From Bacillota bacterium (GTDB lineage: Bacteria; Bacillota_A; Clostridia; Clostridiales; Clostridiaceae): a stretch of 5,909 nucleotides of DNA. Under the pieces are notes generated by a model, which saw only the letters and a program-made list of their open reading frames with translations, ran no database searches and had not been told where the DNA came from. The position numbers were made by a program, and so were the translations under genes. Of the stretch, positions 1 to 5,177 are shown piece after piece (positions within the stretch are counted from its first letter, which is position 1; the number at the start of each line of letters is the position of its first letter). The DNA is taken from positions 1-5,909 of the forward strand of contig JAKBFR010000134.1 in the NCBI GenBank assembly GCA_021837545.1. Direction: 5' to 3'.

Positions 1-2
1 AT

Positions 3-332
3 CTAATCCTTAAGCATATAACCATCTGCACCAATATTTATAGCTTCACTAATAGTCTTTCTATCATTTTCAACAGTTAACATTATGACTTTAATTTTAT
101 CTCCCTGGGCCTTTATATTTCTAAGAGCCTCAATACCATTCATTATTGGCATATTGCAATCTAACAAAACAACATCTAATTCATGCATATTTAAAAGTTT
201 CAGAGCCTTCTCACCATTTTCGGCCTCAAAAGCTACCTCCATATCCTCTTCAAAACTAATAATTCTCTTTAACCCCTGCCTTATGATATCATGATCATCA
301 GCAATTAATATTCTAATTACCTCGTCTTTCAT
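3..332 (-). CDS. NarL/DegU-type response regulator, receiver domain only (apparently truncated)
   Basis: This is the phosphoacceptor partner of the kinase encoded just upstream; in the family the kinase phosphorylates a receiver Asp and a C-terminal LuxR-type helix-turn-helix then binds DNA. All receiver residues are present: acidic pair D12/D13, phosphoacceptor D58 in LLDCNMP, T86 and K108 in GYMLKD. The start is well supported, with GAGGTGA about 6 bases upstream of the ATG, and it overlaps the end of the kinase gene by 20 bases, indicating translational coupling. The oddity is the end: codon 110 is TAG (positions 5-3), directly after LKD. That removes receiver helix 5 and the whole DNA-binding domain; NarL/DegU proteins are usually about 210-220 residues. 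A natural single-domain regulator would normally run about 10-15 residues further, so a frameshift, nonsense mutation or sequence error is more likely. Only two bases remain beyond the stop, so the continuation cannot be examined. Confidence 0.85.
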   Translation of the reverse strand: MKDEVIRILIADDHDIIRQGLKRIISFEEDMEVAFEAENGEKALKLLNMHELDVVLLDCNMPIMNGIEALRNIKAQGDKIKVIMLTVENDRKTISEAINIGADGYMLKD

Positions 333-1497
333 CCTTTATCACCTCTCGATTAATAGGAAGCTTAACAGTATAAGTTGTGCCTGTTTTTTCAGAAGATTTG
401 ATGTTAATTTCCCCCTGGAGCTGATTTACTCTATCAAAAATACCAATAAGACCATAAGAAGTTCCTTTGGTTTTTACCCTCTTTAAAGTTTCTTCTACAT
501 TAAATCCAACACCATCATCAGTTATTATTAGCATTAAATATTTTGCTCCAAAATCCATCCTCACCTCTGCATTCTTTGCTTTAGAATGCTTTCTAATATT
601 ATTAAATATTTCCTGAATAATTCTATATACTGCAACCTGAATAATGGATTCTATTTCTGTTTTAATTGGCTTTAATTTTACCTTTATATTAATATTAGAC
701 TCCTCTGAAATAGAATTTACTGTTTGCTGTATAGTTTGAATTAACCCTAAATCATCTAAAGACATTGGTCTTAAATCAAAGATAATACTTCTAACTTCCT
801 TTAAGGCTACTTTAACGCTTCCCTTTAAATCTTCCAATTCTTTAAGTCCTTCTTCAAAATCCTTTTGAAGAACCATTGTGCAAATATCCACCTTCATGAC
901 TACATTAGCCATATGTTGAGCAGGTCCATCATGAATATCCCTTGCAATTCTCTTTCTTTCACTTTCTTGAGCCTCTAAAATTTTTATACCAATAAACATT
1001 TCGGAATTTTTATCTGTACCTTCTAAAGCTGAAATAATATCTCCCTCTAAATAGCTCATAGCAATACTTATTTGATTAATTATTTTTTCCCCGTTCTCAA
1101 TATTCACCATTGTTTTTTTTAGGGCTAATTCCAAACTATCTCTTTTCTCTCTCAGTAACTTTTCTTCATTTTTCTTTATATAAAATTTAACCCTTATATC
1201 CTCTGCTTTTTCGTAAGATTCTTTAATATCACTTTCAGTATATTTATTAAAATTGGCAGAGACCTGAGCCAATCTTTTTCTACTAGCCCTATCTTGCTTT
1301 TCCAGTTCATCAACCTCATCTATAACCCTAGCAACATCCGACCTAACTTTCTCAATCTCAAGCTTAAAGTTTTCCTTATCTTTTCTTATGTTGTCAACAA
1401 TATTAAGTATTTCCCCTCTGCTTGAACCTATCGCTCCTATTATATTATTGATTATTTTATTGATAGCATTAACATCTAATTCCATATTCTTCATCAT
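313..1497 (-). CDS. DegS-like cytoplasmic sensor histidine kinase
   Basis: This is a NarL/DegS-type histidine kinase that would autophosphorylate on His and pass phosphate to the overlapping response regulator. Residues about 1-165 have no membrane segment or signal peptide and are rich in charged heptad-like helix, as in the coiled-coil DegS sensor domain, so the protein should be cytosolic. The HisKA_3 dimerisation domain follows (about 174-245), with H189 in RDIHDGPAQ; D190-Q194 forms the DxxxQ phosphatase motif typical of this kinase group. The ATPase domain has an N-box with E296, N299/N300 and H304, a G1 box DDGVGF (327-332) and a G2 region around GTSYGLIGI. At 394 residues it is a normal DegS length and looks intact. 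Two adjacent ATGs (1497 and 1494) follow AAGGG; the second has the better spacing, and a third ATG lies at 1485. The gene begins 31 bases after the prepilin peptidase stop, so the two are probably co-transcribed. The input signal is unknown. Confidence 0.93.
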   Translation of the reverse strand: MMKNMELDVNAINKIINNIIGAIGSSRGEILNIVDNIRKDKENFKLEIEKVRSDVARVIDEVDELEKQDRASRKRLAQVSANFNKYTESDIKESYEKAEDIRVKFYIKKNEEKLLREKRDSLELALKKTMVNIENGEKIINQISIAMSYLEGDIISALEGTDKNSEMFIGIKILEAQESERKRIARDIHDGPAQHMANVVMKVDICTMVLQKDFEEGLKELEDLKGSVKVALKEVRSIIFDLRPMSLDDLGLIQTIQQTVNSISEESNINIKVKLKPIKTEIESIIQVAVYRIIQEIFNNIRKHSKAKNAEVRMDFGAKYLMLIITDDGVGFNVEETLKRVKTKGTSYGLIGIFDRVNQLQGEINIKSSEKTGTTYTVKLPINREVIKDERRGN

Positions 1498-1528
1498 ACC
1501 CTTAACTTTTTATTTTCTTTCATATGTC

Positions 1529-2125
1529 TTATGCAAAAATCAATATCGAAATAAAACTTCCTAATGATAAAAACGGACCAAATGGGATATAATCCTTAGT
1601 TCCTTTTATTTTTAATAATATTAAAACAATACTAATTATTGAAGAAATAATAAAAGCTAAAAGAAGTGCCCATAAGGTTCTATTTAGTCCTAAAAAAGCT
1701 CCAATGGCAAACATCAGTTTTATATCTCCCCCACCCATGGCATTAGGGACAAGCGCTAATAAAAATAGTATTCCTCCACCTGCTATCATTCCAAGTATTG
1801 TATCTATAAGTGAAGTCTTAGCTATAAACGAAAATATTATTCCAATAACTAAAGCTATAATAACCATGAAATTAGGTATAATTCTATGCCTAAGATCAAC
1901 AAAAGAAATTATAATTAAAATTGCTGTCATGACTATTGACTTAGCTAATATAATAGTAAACCCTAATCGTAAGAATAAAATTTCAAAAGACAAGCCACAA
2001 ATAATAGGTATCAAAACATTAACAGTTTTTCTTTCACTTTTAGTTATACTATAAGATATATTCTCTATTGCACCATTTAATATAATTCCTATAATTAAAC
2101 CTATAATAAACATTAATATGTACAT
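1529..2125 (-). CDS. Short A24-family prepilin peptidase (type IV leader peptidase, TadV/CpaA-like size)
   Basis: This polytopic inner-membrane aspartic protease should remove the leader peptide of type IV or Flp pilins or pseudopilins. The two catalytic Asp motifs are clear: D77 in FVDLRHRIIPN and D134 in the GxGD-type GGGDIKLM. The rest is almost entirely hydrophobic, with about six to seven membrane segments, and the C-terminal PFGPFL is typical of the family. At 198 residues it lacks the cytosolic DiS_P_DiS region with its paired CxxC zinc motifs found in PilD/ComC (about 250 residues); its only Cys is C43. It should therefore cleave but may not N-methylate pilins. The N-terminal GLIIGIILN resembles the first membrane segment of full-length enzymes, so the middle insert is absent rather than the start. 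AAGAGGT lies 6 bases before the ATG. It heads an apparent operon with the DegS-like kinase and response regulator. The pilin substrate is not in the window. Confidence 0.92.
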   Translation of the reverse strand: MYILMFIIGLIIGIILNGAIENISYSITKSERKTVNVLIPIICGLSFEILFLRLGFTIILAKSIVMTAILIIISFVDLRHRIIPNFMVIIALVIGIIFSFIAKTSLIDTILGMIAGGGILFLLALVPNAMGGGDIKLMFAIGAFLGLNRTLWALLLAFIISSIISIVLILLKIKGTKDYIPFGPFLSLGSFISILIFA

Positions 2126-2159
2126 ATTTTACCTCTTAAATAAAATTATCATTTACTTT

Positions 2160-2165
2160 ATTATA
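2160..2165 (-). promoter_or_regulatory. Candidate promoter -10 for the prepilin peptidase/kinase operon
   Basis: TATAAT on the minus strand lies 35 bases before the peptidase ATG and downstream of the radical SAM terminator, where an operon promoter is expected. No good TTGACA-like -35 sits 16-18 bases upstream, and the region is AT-rich, so this is only a weak prediction. Confidence 0.35.
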
Positions 2166-2232
2166 TACAATAGAAGAAATATTATTAGATTATTTTTTAT
2201 TAAGGACTAATATATCAACTATACATACAAAA

Positions 2233-2264
2233 TTAAAAAGCCCACCTCTTGGTAGACTTTTTAA
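2233..2264 (-). terminator. Intrinsic terminator after the radical SAM gene
   Basis: The minus-strand RNA folds into a 14-bp stem (2264-2251 with 2246-2233) closed by an AAGA tetraloop. The stem contains two U·G wobbles, and its 3' arm ends in a U run (GGGCUUUUU) followed by AAUUUUGU. On the plus strand the wobbles become C·A mismatches, so the element is directional. It lies about 70 bases after the radical SAM stop and separates that gene from the prepilin peptidase operon. Confidence 0.88.
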
Positions 2265-2332
2265 ATCACATTTTCTATTCTTCAACGCCTTTAATGTTTT
2301 ATATTATTAATTGAGAAATTATAATAATCTTT

Positions 2333-3199
2333 CTAAAGTCTTCTGTCCCCTTCTTGCTTTAGTTGATTTGCATTTTTATAATAGTTTATTTGATTTAATA
2401 ATTTTTCTTTATCTTTAGGTAAATTTCCACTTAATGAAATATAATTTGATGCATGATTACATCTAAATATTACTTGCTCTTTTACATTAATATGCTCAAT
2501 TAAAAGCTTAATTTCATTTAAAATCTCTTTGTCATTTAAAAGTTCAAATTCTTTATTCAAAATTTTATTATACAAGATAGTTTCTTTCTCGACCATAAGA
2601 GTTAATACCCCTAAATAATCTGGAATCATACTACTTATTATTTCACCAGTTCTAATAGCATGACGTTTACTCTTTTCTTTTCCACCAATGCCAGCTATAA
2701 CCGTTACTGATAATAATATATTTGCATCCTTAACCCTCTTTGCAGCCTTAATTAAATCTTTGCTACTTACACCTTTATTTATTTCCGCTAAAACTTCATC
2801 ATCTCCACTCTCAACTCCCATATATATCATTGATAATCCGAATTCTTTAAATTCATTTAATTCTTTTGGAGTTTTAAGTAATATAGATTTAGGAGAACCA
2901 TAGAGCGTAACCTTACTACATTCAGGAAACAACTTTCTTATATATGCTAATATTTCCTTTAAATCTTCTGTTTTAATAATCAGAGCATCTCCATCAGCTA
3001 AAAATATTCTTTCTACATGTCCATATATTGCCCTAAAATGATTTATATCATCTTTAATCTCTTCTAATGTTTTTATAGTAAACTTCTTAGATTTATACAT
3101 ATTACAAAAGGTACATTTATTGTGAGAGCATCCTAAGGTTGCTTGTATTATAAGACTATTACCTTCACTAGGTGGTCTGTATAATGGGTAATCGTACAT
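2333..3199 (-). CDS. Radical SAM protein of uncharacterised family, CX4CX2C cluster motif
   Basis: This is a radical S-adenosylmethionine enzyme: a [4Fe-4S] cluster should reductively cleave SAM to start a radical reaction on an unknown substrate. The cluster cysteines are C24, C29 and C32 in GCSHNKCTFCNMY, a CX4CX2C spacing rather than the canonical CX3CX2C. Other radical SAM landmarks are LADGDAL (67-73), at the place of the SAM-binding GGE motif, and YMGVESGDDEVL (126-137). The C-terminal FRCNHASNYISLSGNLPKDK stretch (from 245) I recognise as recurring in this Firmicute family, but I know of no assigned function. At 288 residues it looks complete; no SPASM or B12 domain is visible. AGGAGG (3212-3207) with 7-base spacing fixes the ATG. 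It has its own promoter and terminators on both sides, so it is probably monocistronic and unrelated in regulation to its neighbours. A maturase, methyltransferase or RNA/protein-modifying role cannot be decided. Confidence 0.9.
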   Translation of the reverse strand: MYDYPLYRPPSEGNSLIIQATLGCSHNKCTFCNMYKSKKFTIKTLEEIKDDINHFRAIYGHVERIFLADGDALIIKTEDLKEILAYIRKLFPECSKVTLYGSPKSILLKTPKELNEFKEFGLSMIYMGVESGDDEVLAEINKGVSSKDLIKAAKRVKDANILLSVTVIAGIGGKEKSKRHAIRTGEIISSMIPDYLGVLTLMVEKETILYNKILNKEFELLNDKEILNEIKLLIEHINVKEQVIFRCNHASNYISLSGNLPKDKEKLLNQINYYKNANQLKQEGDRRL

Positions 3200-3247
3200 A
3201 AAGTTTCCTCCTCTTATATTTTTGCTGCATCTTCTTTATATGCTCCT

Positions 3248-3256
3248 ATTATAACA
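3248..3256 (-). promoter_or_regulatory. Extended -10 promoter of the radical SAM gene
   Basis: The minus strand reads TGTTATAAT, a perfect extended -10 (TGnTATAAT), which would start transcription near 3241 and give a leader of about 40 bases before the strong AGGAGG site. No convincing -35 is seen; the upstream DNA is the stem of the preceding operon's terminator. An extended -10 often makes a -35 unnecessary. Confidence 0.65.
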
Positions 3257-3293
3257 AAAAACTACCCAATTATATCTTTATAACTGAGTAGTT
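3255..3293 (-). terminator. Strong intrinsic terminator of the STAS-like/KAS III-like operon
   Basis: The minus-strand RNA forms a 15-bp stem (3293-3279 with 3274-3260) with an AAGA loop and two G·U wobbles, followed by a run of U (3261-3256) and then GUU. As with the other terminator, the wobble pairs become mismatches on the plus strand, so it acts on minus-strand transcription. It lies about 150 bases after the KAS III-like stop codon, giving a long 3' untranslated region. Confidence 0.9.
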
Positions 3294-3368
3294 CTATTTT
3301 TTGTACATATATTCTTCGTTTAAATTCAACACCTATTTCATCATTTGTATTTTATACAATTTATATTT

Positions 3369-3388
3369 GCAGGTTTACCTTAACCTGC
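3369..3388 (-). repeat. Small inverted repeat in the 3' untranslated region of the KAS III-like gene
   Basis: GCAGGTT (3369-3375) and AACCTGC (3382-3388) form a perfect 7-bp hairpin with a 6-base loop. It is not followed by a U run on either strand, so it is not a standard intrinsic terminator. The surrounding 3294-3445 stretch holds no coding region that I can support. A 3' mRNA stability hairpin, part of a small RNA, or a protein-binding site are all possible. Confidence 0.4.
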
Positions 3389-3445
3389 TTAGCGTAGACC
3401 TTTAATGAATGACTCTTTATCTAAGTTTTTCTTATTTTCTTAGGT

Positions 3446-4432
3446 TTAATATTTATAGAGCATTGCTATACTCTCAGAACCAGATCCAATTGTCCAAAAT
3501 ACTATATAATCGCCTCTTTTAACTTTACCTTGTTTTATAGATTCATATAATGCTATAAAAGGACTACTAGTACCAGTATAACCATACTTATCACCTATAT
3601 AAATACTTTTATCTTCATCTATATTCATAAGTTCTCTTATGGTTTTTATATTTACAAGTGCAAACTGTGAAAAACAAAACATACTAACATCATTATTGGT
3701 TAATCTATTTCCTTTTATCATTCTTGTCATAATCTCAACAGCTGGATAAACACACTCTCCACCATTAAATGGCAACCAGTTCAAATAAAGTTCATCCACA
3801 TCTTGTGACTTGAAAAAACTTGAAAATCCCTGACTTGGATACATAACATTGTGACTTTCTTCTGTATTTATATAATATTCTGTATCAACTACTCCACAAT
3901 CCTCATCTACTTTTTCTAAAATTATTGCGCATGAAGTATGTCCATAATTACCATAACAAAGTTCATTATTAGAATCAGTTAGAGAGTGTACATCATCACA
4001 CCCAACAATTAAAGCTCTTTTGGCACGTTTTGAAGATATTAAGTAATTTGATACATGTTCTAACGCAACAGTCATACCCGCACAATTAGCATTCATATCA
4101 AAGCACATTACGTTTCTTCCTAAATTTAATTCTTTATGCAACAAAATTGATGTTGGTGGTGCTATATATTCTGATAGTATAGAAGAATAAACTAACACAT
4201 CTATATCACTACCCATCAAATTTTCTTTATCTAATGCAGACTTTGCGACTTTTGCAGCTAAAGATAAGGTTGTCTCCTCTTCATCAAACATAAATCTCTT
4301 ATCTCTACCCATTATATCTGTTAGCAAATGTTCTACATTCTTATCTTGCTTTTCAAAATGCTTTAAATAAACATCATTTGAAACAATCTTAGAAGCATGG
4401 CAAATGTCAATACAGCTTAATTTTATTCCCAT
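3446..4432 (-). CDS. Ketoacyl synthase III (FabH)-like enzyme with altered catalytic triad
   Basis: This is a thiolase-fold protein of the FabH/KAS III superfamily, which normally condenses acyl-CoA with malonyl-ACP. Counted from the start chosen here (328 residues, FabH length), the nucleophile is C117 in DMNANCAGM, matching the FabH active-site Cys. At the place of the FabH PHQAN motif the protein reads FSQFA, so the catalytic His is S255. At the place of the GNTSA motif it reads YGYTGTSS, so the catalytic Asn is Y285. The C-terminal glycine-rich loop is GSGSE. Without His and Asn, decarboxylating condensation looks unlikely; an acyl transfer, ester/thioester-forming or non-catalytic role is more plausible. 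The ATG at 4432 is chosen because AAGGAG lies exactly 6 bases before it; a TTG at 4447 would put that site inside the gene. It follows the STAS-like gene by 65 bases with no terminator between, so both should be under the riboswitch. The substrate is unknown. Confidence 0.87.
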   Translation of the reverse strand: MGIKLSCIDICHASKIVSNDVYLKHFEKQDKNVEHLLTDIMGRDKRFMFDEEETTLSLAAKVAKSALDKENLMGSDIDVLVYSSILSEYIAPPTSILLHKELNLGRNVMCFDMNANCAGMTVALEHVSNYLISSKRAKRALIVGCDDVHSLTDSNNELCYGNYGHTSCAIILEKVDEDCGVVDTEYYINTEESHNVMYPSQGFSSFFKSQDVDELYLNWLPFNGGECVYPAVEIMTRMIKGNRLTNNDVSMFCFSQFALVNIKTIRELMNIDEDKSIYIGDKYGYTGTSSPFIALYESIKQGKVKRGDYIVFWTIGSGSESIAMLYKY

Positions 4433-4438
4433 GTAAAT

Positions 4439-4444
4439 CTCCTT
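4439..4444 (-). promoter_or_regulatory. Ribosome binding site deciding the start of the KAS III-like gene
   Basis: AAGGAG followed by the 6-base spacer ATTTAC and ATG at 4432-4430. A longer reading from TTG at 4447 would translate this site as codons 2 and 3, so it supports the start at 4432 and a protein five residues shorter. Confidence 0.85.
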
Positions 4445-4497
4445 CAATACTAAAAGTAACTATACTATAATCGATATTGATATTATAATTTATTAAC

Positions 4498-4839
4498 CTA
4501 AACTACTTCTAGATTAAGACCTACATTTCTAGCTACTCTTGATAGTTGCATTTTTAAAGTAACATTGTTATCTACTTTTGCCACAACCTTTTTAAAACCA
4601 AACTCTTTATACATTTTAAAACATCCTTCTAGCATTGGTAACATTTCCGGCCTTGAGACCTTTAAATCTTTTGCATCAAAAGATAAAACAAATTCTGAAG
4701 CTTGTACCGTAGATAATGTTGCTGTAAATTCTTTAACAAAGCCGTTAGCATCGTCAGGTTCAAACATTCCTCCTATTGTTACATTTAATTGCTTATTTGT
4801 CTTGTCCAAAGACATGTCGTACTTTTTCATAATTAACAT
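4498..4839 (-). CDS. Small STAS-like protein of unknown function, first gene of the riboswitch operon
   Basis: I do not recognise this 113-residue protein as a named family. The layout resembles the STAS/SpoIIAA fold: an N-terminal strand pair (LNVTIGGMFEP), a helix (DDANGFVKEFTATL), a central strand (EFVLSFDAKDLKV), a helix (MLPMLEGCFKMYKEFG), a strand (FKKVVAKVD) and a final helix and strand. The DSSG phosphoserine loop of anti-sigma antagonists is absent; the corresponding place reads VSRPEM. There is no signal peptide, membrane segment or ACP-type DSL motif, so it should be cytosolic. AAAGG lies 5 bases before the ATG at 4839; an alternative ATG at 4830 is too far from it. It lies directly behind the riboswitch terminator and 65 bases before the KAS III-like gene, which suggests a partner or regulator of that enzyme. 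This is inference from position only. Confidence 0.78.
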   Translation of the reverse strand: MLIMKKYDMSLDKTNKQLNVTIGGMFEPDDANGFVKEFTATLSTVQASEFVLSFDAKDLKVSRPEMLPMLEGCFKMYKEFGFKKVVAKVDNNVTLKMQLSRVARNVGLNLEVV

Positions 4840-4902
4840 CCCAACCTTTCATTTAATTAAAATATTATTTTTAATCATCTACATTTCTTATTTTTTGAAA
4901 TT

Positions 4903-4933
4903 AAAAGGTGCCTATTAATTAATAATAGACACC
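4903..4933 (-). terminator. Riboswitch-controlled intrinsic terminator (expression platform)
   Basis: The minus-strand RNA forms an 11-bp stem (4933-4923 with 4917-4907) with a 5-base loop and one U·G wobble, starting GGUGUC and ending GGCACC, then UUUU and AAUUU. It lies 32 bases downstream of the aptamer and about 65 bases before the STAS-like start codon. Its 5' arm can alternatively pair with aptamer bases 5058-5042, which is the expected antiterminator. Confidence 0.87.
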
Positions 4934-4965
4934 AAAATATAAGCATACATATTGATTCTTATAAT

Positions 4966-5061
4966 TACATTTCGGTAACCTGGCAATCATAGAGAAATAT
5001 TTCTCTTTAGACCCATAGCTTTGCGGCCTTATCTCTCGATAAGTGTGCTATTATCAATGTA
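4966..5061 (-). promoter_or_regulatory. GEMM-I (cyclic di-GMP-I class) riboswitch aptamer, A at the ligand-specificity position
   Basis: Read on the minus strand, the segment matches the GEMM-I consensus at its most conserved places: CGCAAAGC (5025-5018), GGGTCTAAA (5014-5006), and TTGCCAGGTTACCGA near the 3' end. Paired elements are P1 (5061-5056 with 4971-4966), a 6-bp stem CTTATC/GATAAG with a GAGA (GNRA) tetraloop (5043-5028), and a third hairpin made by the palindrome at 4991-5006. By hand alignment to the V. cholerae Vc2 aptamer, A47 is 5022 and C92 is 4975, both conserved. The position of G20 is 5049 and reads A. The family senses cyclic di-GMP; natural A20 variants (GEMM-Ib) sense 3',3'-cyclic AMP-GMP. 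The aptamer begins about 7 bases after the predicted transcription start and controls the STAS-like/KAS III-like operon. The class assignment is firm; the ligand is not. Confidence 0.9.
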
Positions 5062-5074
5062 CATGATATTTACA

Positions 5075-5103
5075 ATTTTACACCTATATTTTACAAATTT
5101 CAA
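5075..5103 (-). promoter_or_regulatory. Sigma-A-type promoter of the riboswitch operon
   Basis: TTGAAA (5103-5098) and TAAAAT (5080-5075), each 5 of 6 to consensus, are separated by exactly 17 bases on the minus strand. Predicted initiation is near 5068, just before the aptamer P1 strand at 5061, as is usual for riboswitch leaders. Confidence 0.75.
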
Positions 5104-5177
5104 TATAAATACGCCATTTTTACAAATAATTTCATTCGTATACAATTTTCAACATTGCATTTAATAGCGTTTTTCCT

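Noticed and set aside
85..294. Plus-strand open frames such as 85-294, 1704-2054, 2688-2903 and 4565-4918
   Set aside because: Each lies opposite a well-supported minus-strand gene and has no recognisable domain or ribosome binding site; they are antisense shadows.
4433..4447. TTG start for the KAS III-like gene at 4447
   Set aside because: It would place the AAGGAG ribosome binding site inside the coding region, and no good site precedes the TTG; ATG at 4432 has ideal 6-base spacing.
4433..4497. Possible separate promoter between the STAS-like and KAS III-like genes
   Set aside because: TATAAT-like strings occur here but the sequence is nearly all A/T and no matching -35 was found; there is no terminator, so co-transcription is simpler.
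4991..5006. Perfect 16-base palindrome as an operator site
   Set aside because: It is explained as the third hairpin of the GEMM-I aptamer, where the family has a variable paired element.
5109..5141. ATACG/CGTAT inverted repeat as terminator of the exporter-family gene
   Set aside because: Only 5 bp with a loop of about 23 bases and no U run in the right place.
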